This document shows positions 24,001 to 35,900 of a stretch of 64,000 nt of DNA, piece after piece (the stretch's first letter is position 1; each line of letters begins with the position of its first letter). The DNA comes from Penium margaritaceum (taxonomy: Eukaryota > Streptophyta > Zygnematophyceae > Desmidiales > Peniaceae), in the NCBI GenBank assembly GCA_023375785.1, contig SZWC01002440.1, positions 108,181-172,180 of the forward strand, read 5' to 3'. The notes under the pieces were generated by a model. That model saw nothing but the letters and a program-made list of their open reading frames with translations, was not told where the DNA came from and searched no databases. Both the position numbers and the translations under genes were made by a program.

Positions 24001-24216
24001 AGTGCCATCAGCCTGACCAAGAACCCTATGCTACACGGGAGGATCAAGCACATAGAGATCCGGCATCACTTTGCACGAGACCTTGTTGCAATGGGTGATG
24101 TGGTGCTTGTGCATTGCGGCACAAAGCACATGCTTGCTGATGCCATGACAAAGGCGCAACCCAAGGACAGGCATGACGCTACTTGTATGGAGCTTGGGCT
24201 TTCTCAAACCTCTTGA
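20968..24216 (+). CDS. copia-1 Pol: integrase, reverse transcriptase, RNase H
   Basis: Open for 1082 codons. The first methionine lies in what is protease coding in another frame, so the true N-terminus is upstream and lost to a frameshift near 21020. Domains: end of protease (residues about 20-110); GAG-pre-integrase with LWHRRLCH at about 132 and CEPC at about 170; integrase core with Asp200 (HTDVCGP), Asp262 (SDNGGEY) and Glu296 (NGVAERANR); RVT_2 reverse transcriptase from about 590 with FLNGDLDKEVYMEVPEG, LYGLKQAP and the catalytic YVDD at 756-759; RNase H with Asp932 (YSDADWAG), Glu973 (SSTEAEY) and Asp1009 (VDNMSA), ending LADAMTKAQPKDRHD. All catalytic residues I can identify are present. 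It would copy element RNA to cDNA and integrate it in the nucleus. Expression as part of a Gag-Pol chain is blocked by the upstream stops unless supplied in trans or read through. Confidence 0.93.
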   Translation: MPSSTPDQAATRNASERRMTVANGKTEVAAGEGNVRIESIVDGKPVTSTIYNVLHMPNFGANLLSASRLTDKGLEVLFTKKEAVIRKEGKGEVIARAKREDDLYLLRAKILSSRVGSNATNLATKDGGDLDLWHRRLCHISPSIVKEMAKREVVRGLQISGLDGTKETVCEPCIIGKSTRQPFVAKGTRASAKLAVVHTDVCGPLESSIGGARYFLTFIDDHSRKLYLYPMKRKSEVLACMQEFVADVERQTELKVKAFRSDNGGEYAGCLGWMKSKGIEWQKITPHSPQQNGVAERANRTILNMVRSMLSDAGLTQRYWAEAARTVVYIMDLMPTKPVKDKESNAWKTPQEVWSGRKPAVGHLRTFGCVAHAMVQAREGRSKLDPRTRRCIFLGYESGSKAYRLFDPRRQQIVRSRDVTFDEKSRWTDKEAGLSKRGEWMLLLEGETPEDVNEGDILASPPTGEHRLRDGRAADFIPASSNEESEAPEMDVEVGSQQMSPRSPREGEQALGEDGAKRGQQQQQPPQEPRTSNRVRRRTKRYDADKGIWTRFAQAFFTQEEPQSVKEALLRKDGAEWEGAIKSELASHEENGTWELVDRPEGEKIIGSKWIFRKKLTKEGKVERYKARLVARGYAQRKGEHYNETFAPVAKFASIRTILSVAAARDYKIHQMDVKTAFLNGDLDKEVYMEVPEGVDAPQGKVCRLRRALYGLKQAPLMWYLKMDSFMGELGFKRCEADHSVYVCNQPGLHQIVILYVDDLILVSSDEGELKSLKQQLGGRFKMTDMGELEYYLGIAIKRDRKARTLEMGQEIYVQEVLRRYNMEECNPIGTPMTTTCELSSSMGPSTKDEKAEMAGVPYQSAVGSIMYAMVATRPDLAFAQGQVSRYVADPGPLHWQAVKRILRYLKATTHSRLVFGRGAQTDSLELVGYSDADWAGDVDDRKSTSGYVFVLGGAAVSWASRKQDSVALSSTEAEYIALAEAAKEALWLRRLLKDIGVPQKKPTALNVDNMSAISLTKNPMLHGRIKHIEIRHHFARDLVAMGDVVLVHCGTKHMLADAMTKAQPKDRHDATCMELGLSQTS

Positions 24217-24256
24217 ATTGCACGCTGAGCATGGACAACTGCCATGGGTGACGCGC

Positions 24257-24267
24257 AAGGGGGAGAT
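24257..24267 (+). other. copia-1 polypurine tract
   Basis: AAGGGGGAGAT directly before the 3' LTR, the expected plus-strand primer of reverse transcription. The element at 32261 has a nearly identical tract. Confidence 0.85.
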
Positions 24268-24966
24268 TGTTGGAATGATGCTCCTCACCATGGCAGGAGT
24301 GACTCCAAGAAGGAACACCAAAAAGACAAGCCTTAGTGGCTTAGTGGTTAATGGTGTCCACCTATAGAGGCAGGGGCCCGGGTTCAAGTCCCACAAGATG
24401 AAATTATGCCCTGCCTCAAGGGAGGTGGAAAATAGATGCCAGGAAGCTAGCTCAACCTCTAGAGTTCCTCTTTAAGTTTCTAGAAGGCCACGTGAGGGTC
24501 CAGGAAGGTGGCACACCTTCTAGAAGGGGTAACTTGTCCTACAAGGCATCTAGAGGTGTCTTGGTCTTCTGGACATCTTCCCTCCTACTAGAAGCAAGCT
24601 GAGGAATCTAGGAAGGGGCAGAAGCTTCTAGAGGAGGGAAGGGATGCCTTCCTAGGTGGGAAAAGGACAGCCTACCAAGGAGCACTCTAGAAGCCATAGA
24701 ATCTGCTAGGAAGCTCCAAATCTGGCATGCTTTGGTGTTCTGGAAAGCTTAGATCAGTGGCTATAAAATGCCACTGCTTGTGAGCCTTGATCAAGTGTTA
24801 ATTCCCATCCAATTGAGGCCACAACTATTGCCTCACTCTCTGACCAGATTTTTCCATCCTTGGAACCAGTTGCCTCCACAGTTTCAGTCTCTCCAAAAAC
24901 AGTTGGTGGTGTGAAACAGCCACTGCTAGGGACCCTCCAGGGTGCACACTCACCCTCAGGCCAACA
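24268..24966 (+). repeat. copia-1 3' LTR
   Basis: 699 bp, same length as the 5' LTR, with no indels seen. The tRNA-like boxes (24337 and 24381) and TATA box (24762) are conserved. Followed by the target duplication GCTAT at 24967-24971. Confidence 0.96.
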
Positions 24967-24971
24967 GCTAT

Positions 24972-25036
24972 CATGCACAATGACCATCAAAAGCAGGCAT
25001 ACGTCACTGATCATGACCAGAGAATTTCAATATTGT
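24972..25036. repeat. Remnant of the 191-bp satellite
   Basis: About 65 bp continuing the satellite unit interrupted by copia-1 (CATGCACAATGACC, GACCAGAGAATTTCA). It switches into the 20-bp minisatellite at GTGG (25037-25040), a 4-base word present in both repeats at that point. Confidence 0.9.
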
Positions 25037-28000
25037 GTGGAGCAAGGCAAAGAACGGTGGAGCAAACCACATAATGGTGGATCAAGGCACAGAACGGTGG
25101 AGCAAGCCAGAGAACCGTGGAGAAAGCAAGAGAACAGTGGAGCAAGCCAGAGAACAGTGGAGCAAGCCAAAGAAAGATGGAGCAAGCAAGATAAATGTGG
25201 AGCAAGCCAAAGAATGATGGAGCAAATCGGATAACGGTGGAGCAAGCCAGAGAAAAGTGGAGCAAGCCAGAGAACAAAAGAGCAAGCCAAAGAAAGGTGG
25301 AGTAAGCCAGAGAAAGGAGGAGCATGCCAGAGAAAGATTAATCAAGCAAGGGAAAGGCAGAGCAAGCTAGAGAACGGTGGAGCAAGCCAGGGAACGGTGG
25401 AGAAAGCCAGAGAACGGTGGCGCAAGCCAGAAAACAGTGGAGCAAGCCAGAGAACGGAGGAGCAAGCCAGAGAAAGGTGGAGCAAGCCATAGAAAGGTGG
25501 AGCAAGCACGAGAACGGTTGACCAGCCTAGAGAAAGGTGGAGCAAGCCAGAGAACGATCAAGCAAGACACGGAATGGTGGAGTAAGCCAGAGGAAGGTGG
25601 AGCACGCCAAAGAACGGTGGAGCAAGCCAGAGAACGGTGGAGCAAGCCATAGACCGGTGGAGAAAGCCAGAGAGAGGTGGAACAAGCGAGAGAACGGTGG
25701 AGCAAGCCAGAGAAAAGTGGAGCAAGCCAGAGAAAGGTGGAGCAAACCAGAGAACGGTGGAACAAGCCAGAGAAAGGTAGAGCAAGCCAGAGAACGGTGG
25801 AGCAAGCCAGAGAACGGTGGAGTAAGCAGAGAAAGTTGGAGAAAGCCAGACAAAGATGGAGCGAACCAGAGAAAGGTGGATCAAGCCAGAGAAAGGTGGA
25901 GGGAGCTAGAGAAAGGTGGAGCAAGCCAGTGAAAGGTGGAGCAAGCCAGAGAAATAAAGAGCAAGCAAATGAAAGGTGGAACAAGCCATAGAAAGGTAGA
26001 GCAAGCCAGAGAAAGGTAGAGCAAGACAGAGAAAAGTGGACCAAGCCACAGAAAGGTGGAGCAAGATAGAGAAAAGGGGATCATGCCAGAGAAAGGTGGA
26101 GCAACCCAGAGAAAGGTGGGGCAAGCTAAAGAAAGGTGAAGCAAGCCATAGAGAGGTGGAGCAAGCCAGAAAACGATTGAGCAAGCCAGAGAATGGTGGA
26201 GCAAGTCATAGAACGGTGGAGCAAGCCAGAGAAAGGTGGAGCAAGCCACAGAAAGGTGGAGCAAGCCACTGAAAGGTGGAGGAAGCCAGTGAAATGTGGA
26301 GCAAGCCAGAAAAAGGTGGAGCAAGTCAGGGAATGATGACGCAAGCCAGGGAAAGGTGGAGCAAGCCAGAGAACAGTGGAGCAAGCCAGAGAACGGTTGA
26401 GCAAGCCACAGAGCAGTGGAGCAAGCCAGAGAATGGTGGAGCAAGCCAGAGAACGGTGGAGCAATCCAGAGAACGGTGGAGGAAGTCTGATAACGGCGGA
26501 GCAAGCCAGAGAACTGTGGGCAAGTCAGAGAATGGTAGAGCAAGCCAGAAAATGGTGGAGCAAACCAGAGAACTGTGGGGCAAGCCAAGTAAAAGTGGAT
26601 GAAGCCAGAGAATGTTGGAGCAAGCTAGAGCATGGTGGAGCAAGCCAGGGAACAGTGGTGCAAGCCAGAGAAAGGTGGAGAAAGCCATAAAACATTGGAG
26701 CAATCCAGAGAACGGTGGAGCAAGCTAGAGAACGATGCAGCAAGTCAGAGACCATTGGGGCAAGCCAGGGAACAGCGGAGCAAGCCAGAAAATGGTGGAG
26801 CAAGCCAGAGAACTATGGAACAAGCGAGAGAACTTGGAGCAAGCCAAAGAACAGTGGAGCAATCCAGAGAATGGTGGAGCAAGCCAGAGAAGAGTGGAGC
26901 AGGCCAGAGAATGGTGGAGCAGGCCAGAAAAGGGTGCAGCAAGTCTTAGAACAGTGGAGCAAGCCAGAGAACGGTGGAACAAGCCAGAGAACGGTGGAGA
27001 CAGTCAGAGAACGGGGAAGCAAGCCAGAGAAAGGTGAGGCAAGCCAGACAAAGGCAAAGTAAGCCAGAGAAAGCTAAAGCAAGCCATAGAAAGGAAGCGT
27101 CAGCCAGAGAAAGGTGGAGCAAGCCACGGAAAGATGAAGCAAGCAAATGAAAGGTGGTGTAAGCCAGGGAAAGGTGAAGCAAGCCAGAGAAAAGTGGAGA
27201 GAGCCAGAGAAAGGTGGAGCAGGTGAGGGAAAGGTGGAGCAAGCCAGAGAGAGATGGAGTAAGCCAGAGAAAGGTGGAGCAAGCCAGACAAAGGTGGGGC
27301 AAGCCAGAGAACTGTGTTGCAAGCCAGAGAAAAATGAAGCAAGCCAGGGAAAGGTGGAGCAAGCCAGAGAATGGTGGACCTAGCGAGAGAAAGGTGGAGC
27401 AAGCCAGGGAAAGGTGGAGCAAGCCAGAGAAAGGTGGAGCAAGACAGAGAAAGGTTGGGCAAGCCAGGTGAAGGTGGAGCAAGCTAGAGAGTGGTTCAGC
27501 AAGCTAGAGAAAGGTGGAGCAAGCCAGAGAATGGTGGGGCATTCCAGAGAAAGGTGGAGCAAGCAAGAGATAGGTGGAGCAAGTCAGAGAAAGGTTGAGC
27601 AAGCCAGAGAACGGTGGAGCAAGCCAGAGAACGGTGGAGCAAGCCAGAGAACTGTGGAGCAAACCAGAGAACTGTGGAGCAAGCCGGAAACCAATGGAGC
27701 AAGCCAAAGAACAGTGGAGCAAGCAAGAGAACAATCGAGCAAGCCAGAGAAAGGTGGTGCAAGCCAGAGAACAGTAGAGCAAGCCAGAGAACGATGGAAA
27801 AATCCAGAGAAAGGTGGAGCAAGCCAGATAAAGATGGAGCAAGTCTGAGAACAGTGGAGCAAACCAGAGAACAGTGGAGCAATCAAGAGTAATGTAAAGC
27901 AAGCCAGAGAACGGTGGAGCAAGCCAGAGGAAGTTGGAGCAAGCCAGAGAACGGTGGAGCAAGTCTGAGAACGGTGGAGCAAGCCAGAGAACTGTGGAGC

Positions 28001-31000
28001 AAGCCAGAGAACCGGTGAGCAAGCCAGAGAACGGTGGAGCAAGCCAGAGAAAGGTGATGCAAGCCAGAGAAAGGTGAAGCAATCCAGAGAAAGGTGGAGT
28101 CAGTCAACGAAAGGTGGAGCAAGCCAGAGAAAGGTGGAGCAGACCAGGGAAAGGTGAAGGAAGCCAGAGAAAGGTGGAGGAAGCCAGGGAAAGGTAAAGC
28201 AAGCCAGAGAATGGTGGAGCAAGCCAGAGAAATGAGAACAAGCCAGGGAAAGCTGGAGTTAGCCAGAGAAAGGCGGAGCAAACCAGAGAAAGGCGGAGCA
28301 AGCCAGGGAAAGGTGGAGCAAGCGAGAGAAAGGTAAGGCAAGCCAGAGAACAGTGAAGCAAGCCAGAGAAATGTGGAGCAAGCCAGGGAAAGGAGGAGCA
28401 AGCCAGAGAAAGCTGGAGCAAGCCAGGGAAAGGTGGACCAAGCCGAAGAAAGGTGGAGCAAGCTAGAGAAAGGTGGATCAAGCCATAGAACTGTGGAGCA
28501 AGCCACAGAAATTTCGAGCAAGCCAGAGAAAGGTGGAGCAAGCCAGGGAAAGGAGGAGCAAGCCAGAGAAAGCTGGAGCAAGCCAGGGAAAGGTGGACCA
28601 AGCCGAAGAAAGGTGGAGCAAGCTAGAGAAAGGTGGATCAAGCCATAGAACTGTGGAGCAAGCCACAGAAATGTCGAGCAAGCCAGAGAAAGGTGGAGCA
28701 AGTCAGAGAACGGTTTAATAAGCCAGAGAACGGTGGAGGTAGCAAGAGAACAGTGGAGCAAGCTATAGAATTGTGGAGCAAACCAGAAAAAGGTGGAGCA
28801 AGCCAGAGAAAGGTGGAGCAAGTCAGAGAACGGTTTAATAAGCCAGAGAACGGTGGAGGTAGCAAGAGAACAGTGGAGCAAGCTATAGAATTGTGGAGCA
28901 AACCAGAAAAAGGTGGAGCAAGCACAAGAAAGGTGGAGCAATCCAGAGAAAGGTGGAGCAAACCAGAGAATGGTGGAGCAAGCCAGACAAAGGTGGAGCA
29001 AGCAAAAGAAAGGTGGAGCAAGCAAGAGAAAGGTGGAGCAATCCAGAGAAAGGTGGAGCAAGCCGCAGAAATATCAAGCAAGCCAGGGGAAGGTGGAGCA
29101 ATCCAGAGAAAGATAGAGCAAGCCGGGGAAAGGTGGAGCAAGCCAGAGAAAGGTGGAGAAAGCCAACGAAAGTTGGAGCAAGCCAGGGAAAGGTGGAGCA
29201 AGCCAGAGAAAGGTTCAACAAGCCAGAGAAATTTGGAGCAAGCCAGGGAAAAGTGGAAAAAGCCATAGAAAGGTGGAGCAAGCCTTAGAACAGTGCACCA
29301 AACCAGATAAAGGTGGAGCAAGCCAAGTAATGGTGGAGCAAGCTAGGGAGAGGTGGAGCAAGCCGGGGATGGGTGGAGCAAGCTCGAGAAAGCTGGAGCA
29401 AGCCACAAAAAGGTGGAGCAAGCCAGAGAAAGATGGAGCAAGCCAGAGGAAGGAGGCCCAAGTCAGAGAAAGGTGGAGCATGCCAGGAAAAGGTGGAGAA
29501 AGCCAGAGAAAGGTGGACCAAGCCAGAGAAAGGAAGAGTAAGAAAGTGAAAGGTGGAGCAAGCCAGAGAAAGGTGGAGCAAGTCAGAGAATGGTGGAGCA
29601 AGCCAAAGAAAGGTGGAGCAAGCCAGAGAAAGGGGGAGCAAGCCATAGAAAGGTGGAGCCAACCAGAGAAAAGTGAACCAATTCAGAGAGGGTGGTGCAA
29701 GCCAGAGAAAGGTTGAGGAAGCCAGGAAAAGTGGAGCAAGCCAGAGAACGTTGGAGCAAGCCTGGGAAAGATGGAGCAAGCCAGAGAGGTGGAGCAAGCC
29801 AGAGAAAGGTGGAGCAAGCCCGGGAAAGGTGGAGCAACCAGAGAAATGTTGAGCAGGCCAGAGAAAGTTGAAGGTAGCCAGGGAAAGGTGGAGCAAGACA
29901 CGGAAAGGTGGAGAAAGCCAGAGAAAGGTGGACCAAGCCAAAGAGCGGTGGGACAAGGCAGAGAAAGTTTGAGCAAGCAAGAGAACAGTGAAGCAAGCCA
30001 GAGAAAGGTTGAGCAAGCTAGAGAAAGGTGGAGCACGCCAGAGGAAGGTGGAGAAAGCCAGAGAAAGGTGGAGCAAGCCTGCATACGGTAGAGCAAGCCA
30101 GAAAAAGGGGGAGCAAGCCGGAGAAAGGTCGAGCAAGCCAGGGAAAGTTGGAGCAAGCTGGAGAAATGTGAGCAAACTAGAAAACGGTGCAGGCCAGAGA
30201 AAGGTGGAGCAAGCCACAAAAAGGTTCAGCAAGCAAGGGAAATGTGGAGCAAGCCAGAGAAAGGTGGAGCAAGCAAGGGAAAGGTGGAGCAAGTAAAAGA
30301 AAGGTCGAGTAAGCCAAAGAAAGGTTGAGCAAGCCAGAAAAAGGTGGAGCATGCCAGAGAAAGGTGGAGCAAGCCAGAGTATGGTTGAGCAAGCCAGAGA
30401 AAGGTAGAGCAAGTCAGAGAACGGTTGAGCAAGCCAGAGAAAGGTGTAGCAGGCCAGAGGAAGGAGGAGCAAGTCAGAGAATGGTGCAGTCGGCTAGGGA
30501 AAGGTGGAGCAAGGCATAGAAAGGTAGAGCAAGGGAATGAACAGTGGACCAAGCCAGAGAAAGGATGAGCAAGCCAGGGAAAGGTGGAGAAAGCAAGAGA
30601 AAGGTGGAGCAAACCAGAGAAAGCTGGAACAAGCCAGAGAAAAAGGATGAGAAAGGTGGTGCAAGCCAGAGAAAGGTGGAGCAAACCAGAGAAAGATGGA
30701 GAAAGCTAGAGAAAGGTGGAGCAAGCCAGAGAACGGGGCAGCAAGCAAGAGAAAGGTGGAGCAAGGCAAAGAAAGGTGGAGCAACATTAGAAAGGTGGAG
30801 CAAGCCAGGGAAAGGTGAAGATAGCCAGAGCAAAGTGGAGTAAGCCAGAGAAAGGTGGAGCAAGCCAGAGAAAGGTGAAACAAGCCAGGGAATGGTGGAG
30901 CAAGCCAGAGAAAGGTGGAGCACGCCATGAAAAGATGGAGCAAGCCAAAGAAAGGTGGAGCAAGCCAGAGAACGGTGGAGAAAGGAAACGAACCCTGGAG

Positions 31001-32255
31001 CAAGCCAGAGACTGGTAGAAGAAGCCAAAAAAAGGTTGTGCAAGTCATGGAAAGGTGGAGAAAGCCAGAGAAAGGTGGAGCAAGCCAGAGGAAGGTAGAC
31101 TTAGCAAGGGAATGATGGATCAATCCAGAGAACGGTGGAGCAAGCCAGAGAACAGTGGAGCAAGCCAAAGAACATTTGAGCAAGCCACAGAAAGGTGGTG
31201 CAAGCCACAGAAAGGTGGTGCAAGCCATAGAAAGGTGGAGCAAGCCAGAGACAGGTGGAGAAGGCCTCAGAAAGGGAAACACGTCAGAGAACGGTGGAGC
31301 AGCCCAAAGAGAGGTGGAGCAAGCCAGAGAACAGTTGAGCAAGCCAAAGAACGGTTGAGCAAGCCAGAGAATGGTGGAGCAAGGCAGAGAATGGTGGGGA
31401 AAGCCAGAGAACGGTGGAGCAAGCCAGAGAATGGGAATGCAAGCCAGAGAACGGTGGAGCAAGCCAGAAAAATGTGGAGCAAGCCACGGAAAGGTGGAGA
31501 AAGCCAGAGAAAGGTGGAGCAAGCGAGAGAAAAGTGGAGCAAGCCAGAAAAAGGTGGAGCAAGCCAGTAAAAGGTGGAGCAAGTCAGGGAACGGTGGAGC
31601 AAGCCAAAGAAAGGTGGAGCAAGCAAGAGAAAGGCAACGTAAGCCAAAGAAAGGTGGAGCAAGCCAGAAAAGGTTGGAGCAAGCCAATAAAATGTGGAGC
31701 AAGCCATAGAAAGGTGGAGCAAGCCGGAGAACGGTGGAGCAAGCCAAAGAACAGTGGAGCAAGCCAGAGAAATATGGACCAAGCCAGAGAACGGTGGAGC
31801 AAGCCAGAGAACGATGGAGCAAACCAGAGAACTTTGGAGCAAGCCAAAAAAGAATGGAGCAAGCCAGAGAACAGTGGAGTAAGCAAGAGAACAGTTGAGC
31901 GAGCCAGAGAAAGGTGGATCAAGCCAGAGAACAGTAGAGACAGCTAGAAAATGGTGAAAGAAGCTTGAGAAAGGTGCAGCAAGGCAGATAAAGCTGGAGC
32001 AAGTCTGAGAAAGGTGGAGCAAGCCAGAGAACAGTGGAGCAATCAAGATAACAGTGGAGCAAGCCAGAGAACGGTGGAGCAAGCCGGAGAAAGGTGGAGC
32101 AAGCCAGAGAAAGATGGAGCAAGCCAGAGAAAGGAGGTGCAAGCCAGAGAAAGGTGGAGGAATCCAGGAAAAGGTGGAGCAAGCCAGAGAAAAGTGGAGC
32201 AAGTCAGAGAACGGTGGAGCAAGCAAGGGAAAGGTGGAGCAAGCCAGGGAAAGGT
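25037..32255 (+). repeat. 20-bp minisatellite array, forward orientation (left part of largest array)
   Basis: About 360 units. It contains local higher-order duplications in multiples of the unit: a 160-bp (eight-unit) pair near 28380-28700 and a 120-bp (six-unit) pair near 28690-28930. Occasional units of 18-19 bp shift the phase. Long open frames on both strands (up to 442 codons) are satellite translation. The copia element that follows splits one array that continues at 44314. Confidence 0.97.
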
Positions 32256-32260
32256 GGGTC

Positions 32261-32974
32261 TTTCATAAATGCTTTCCTGGCATGCCCTGAACCACCTAAC
32301 TGTCCATGGCTACTTAGTGCAAAGAGACTTCCAAGGGAGGTGTGTGCTTTGGATCACCACAACACCAAGGGAGCGAAATTCTGCCAGAATTCCGATTGCG
32401 GAAACTGAGAAAAGCTGGGAATCATTAATTGTTTGTTATTTTGGTGAGACTACATCAGATTCTTATAGCCTGTAATCTGATCTTTCCAACGCATCCAAGA
32501 ACACCCAAAATGGAGCATTATAGCCCCTGCTACGCCCATCCAAGCAACCCTTGGTGGAGCCGCCTTTGGCTGCCGCCGACGCGAGTCGTCTCCGACATGA
32601 GCTGACGACGGCTCGAAGCGCCTTCCTTTGATTGACAAGTCAAAGGGCGGCTCACCCTGGTCATTGGGACTTCCCTTTTTGCTTCCTCTAGGGCCTTAGG
32701 GTCTATGAAGCCAGTTGGAGCTGAACACGGACCACCGGCGATGGAGTATCTCGTCACCCCGGACGGGTACCAGATTCCACCCGCCGCACCACCCGAAATT
32801 TGGGTAGGGCTAACTTTCTGAATTCTCAACCAAATCGAGCAACTGAAAGCTCGAAATCACATGGAAAAATCCAAGGTGTCTAAATCTGCAATCAGATTGG
32901 ACATAAAACCACTCTCTAGTAGTCGTACCAGGTAAACGGCAAACGACATCCATGGCAGGGGCACTTTTTTAACA
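32261..32974 (-). repeat. copia-2 3' LTR
   Basis: 714 bp. In element orientation it begins TGTTAAAAAAGTGCCCCTGC. Its far end corresponds to the end of the other LTR (CAGAATTTTGACA) but is altered to a form lacking the terminal CA. Confidence 0.9.
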
Positions 32975-32985
32975 ATCTCCCCCGT
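32975..32985 (-). other. copia-2 polypurine tract
   Basis: Read on the minus strand as ACGGGGGAGAT, immediately before the 3' LTR. It shares GGGGGAGAT with copia-1. Confidence 0.8.
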
Positions 32986-32999
32986 GCACCTTCCATGCC

Positions 33000-35900
33000 G
33001 GATGCCTCATGCTCACTCTTACTCGTCCACTCCTGCGCCTTCAAGCCCTTCACAGCTTGTCAACCCAAGCTCTACAAGACTGATGATGTGCCGATCCTGG
33101 GGCTGTGCCTTGGTCAGGCAATCTGCGAGCATGTGCTTCGTGCTACAATGCTACAGCACAACCTGTCCCTTCTCCACCATGTCGCGCTTGTAGTGGTAGT
33201 GCACGTCGATGTGCTTCGTCCTCCTATGTTGTGTCGGGTTGTTGGTCAGCGAGATGGAGCCAGTGTTGTCCTCTTGGACTACCGTAGGCTCTTGCTGTGG
33301 CACGCCCAGCTCCCCCAGCAATCTGCGGAGCCACACTGCTTCCTTGACCGCCTCGGCCACAGTGATGTACTCCACCTCCACTGTGGAGGTGGCGATGCAG
33401 TCCTGCTTCCTGCTGCACCACGAGACCGCTGCACCCGCGAGGAAGAACACATAGCCAGAAGTGGACTTCCTCTTGTCCACATCGTCGGCGTAGTCTGCGT
33501 CAGTGTGGCAGACCAGCCGTAAGGGGTCTGACCTCCCCTTTCCATCGTACTCAGGCACGCATGTAGCGTTGTCTGCAAGTACCGGAGGATTCGCTTTGCC
33601 GCCTGCCAGTGTAGTGGCCCAAGGTTGGCCACATACCTGCTCACCTGACCCACCGCGTAGGCAATGTCCGGCCGAGTTTCCACCATGGCATACATCAGGC
33701 TGCCCACCAAAGATTGGTAGGGCACCTCCGCCATGTCCTCCTTCTCCTCTTTAGTTTGCGGCACCATCACCGCACTAAGCTCACAGTTTGTAGAGAACGG
33801 ACTGCCCACTGATTTGCAGTCCTCCATGCCGTACCGCTTCAAGACCTCGGCCACGTACTTGGCCTGCCCCAGCTTGAGCGTGCGCGCTCTCCGATTCCGC
33901 GTGATGCTCATCCCGAGGTAGTACTCCAGCTCCCCCATATTGGTCATCTTAAATCTGATGCTCAGCTGCTCCTTGAGCTGCTGCAAAGCCGCCAGATTTG
34001 ATGAACATAGGATCAGGTCATCCACGTAGAGTGCGACAATCTGATGGAGTCCCTTGGTGCACCACACGTACACGCTGTGGTCTGACTCACAGCACTTGAA
34101 GCCGAGCTCTGCCATGTAGCTGTCCATCTCCTGGTACCAGCACCTTGGCGCCTGTTTTAGCCCATACAAGGCCTTCCGGAGCTTGCACACCTTACCCTCC
34201 GGCGCATCCATCCCCTCCGGCACCTCAAGGTAGATCTCCTTGTCGATGATGCCGTTCAGGAATACCGTCTTGACATCCATTTGGTAGATTTCCATGTCCT
34301 TTACCGCTGCCACCGCAAGGATCGTCCGGATGCTTATGAACTTGGCGACGGGCGCGAACGTCTCATCGTAGTGTTCGCCTTTTCGCTGTGCATACCCATT
34401 CACCACTAGCCGGGCCTTATACTTCTCCACCTTGCTGTCCTTGATGAGCTTCACCTTGAACACCCACTTGGAGCTGATCACCTTCTCCCCCTCAGGCCGA
34501 TCCATCAGCTCCCAAGTGTCGTTCTTAGCAAGGGATGCAAGTTCAGATTTTATTGCTTCCCATTGCTGCCCGTCAGGTCATACAAGTACCTCTTGCACAG
34601 TTTTCGGCTCCGTTGCGGCTGCCATCATGCACCGCGCCATGCCGACCCAGCGGCCCGTACTCGCGTCATACCGTTTTGCCGCATTCCGCTGCCTCCGGCT
34701 GCAACGCGGCGACCCTGGCGACGCTGGCTGCTGGTCCTGCTGCTGCTCTGTTGCAACGTTGTCCTCGGCCGCGGACTCCCCCACGTCGGCTGCTGTGTCC
34801 TGCACTCTAGTGGCACCTGCACCTGATGCATTGCCCTGCTGTGCTCCAGCACCGTCGTCCTCCGAGGCATCGACCTCTGCAGCCGCCGGCTCCTCCTCAC
34901 GCTCAAGGAGTTGGAACCACTCACCCTGCTTTGGTGAGTGCGGTGCGTCGATATTGTTGTTGCCGCTGTAGTAGCTGTGCTACTCATCAAACATGACATC
35001 ACGGCTGGTGATGACATCCTGTGTCCGTGGATCAAAGAGGGGATACGCCTTGAACGCACTCTCGTACCCCAAAAACGCGTACGCCTTTGCACGCAGGTCC
35101 AGTTTGGAGTCTTTTCTTTGTGTGGCCTGCACCAACGCGTGCGCCTTACACCCGAACATCTTCAGGTACGCCACGCTTGGTTTGCGCCCACTCCAAGCCT
35201 CCTGCGGCATCTTCCAGCCGCCCTTTCCCTTCAGCACTACCGTTGGGGTGAGGTTGGAGATGTAGCACGCCGTGCTCATGGCCTCGGCCCACAGGCTCCA
35301 TGGCAACATAGCTTCCACGAGCATTGTCCGCGCCATGGTGAGTAGCTTCTGGTTCATACGCTCTGCCACGCCATTAGGCGTGTAGGGAGTGGTCGGCTGC
35401 CACTCAATGCCCTGCTCCTTCAGCCACCCTCCGCAGCCCACAGACTTGCCACCATTGTCGCTGCGTAGCGCTCTAACCTTGCGGCCAGTCTGCCTCTCCA
35501 CCGCTGCGACATAATACTTCTGCTGGTCCAGCACATTGCTCTTCCGCTTCATGAAGTAGACGTAGAGGTTTCTGCTGCAATTGTCGATGAAGGTGACGAA
35601 GTACCGAGCGCCCCCAGTGGACAGCGTCTTGATAGGTCCGCACACATCACTGTGCACAATCTCAAGCAGGTTCTAGACCAGCCGGTGTCCATCTTCAAAC
35701 GGCTTGTGCTTTACCTTGCTCACGATGCAAGGCACACACTTATGCTCTGCGGAATCTGCTGTTGCATCTGCTACACCGATGATGTTGAGGCCGAGAACCA
35801 TCTCGCGCTTTGCCATCTTCTGCATGACTGCGGGCGACGAGTGCCCCAGCCGCCGATGCCACAGCTGCAGGTCTGCTCCTCTGCCTTTTGTGAGGTTCAC

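Larger units (their letters stand above)
19360..24966 (+). mobile_element. Full-length Ty1/copia element (copia-1) with 699-bp LTRs
   Basis: The element starts TGTTGG and ends CCAACA and is flanked by the 5-bp duplication GCTAT (19355-19359 and 24967-24971) inside the 191-bp satellite. Removing it restores a continuous satellite unit. The two LTRs are both 699 bp and differ at about 11 positions by eye (about 1.6%), so insertion was fairly recent. The order primer-binding site, gag, protease, integrase, reverse transcriptase, RNase H, polypurine tract is that of Ty1/copia. Gag and protease are damaged while the rest of pol is open, so the copy could supply pol activities but is probably not autonomous. 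Confidence 0.96.
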
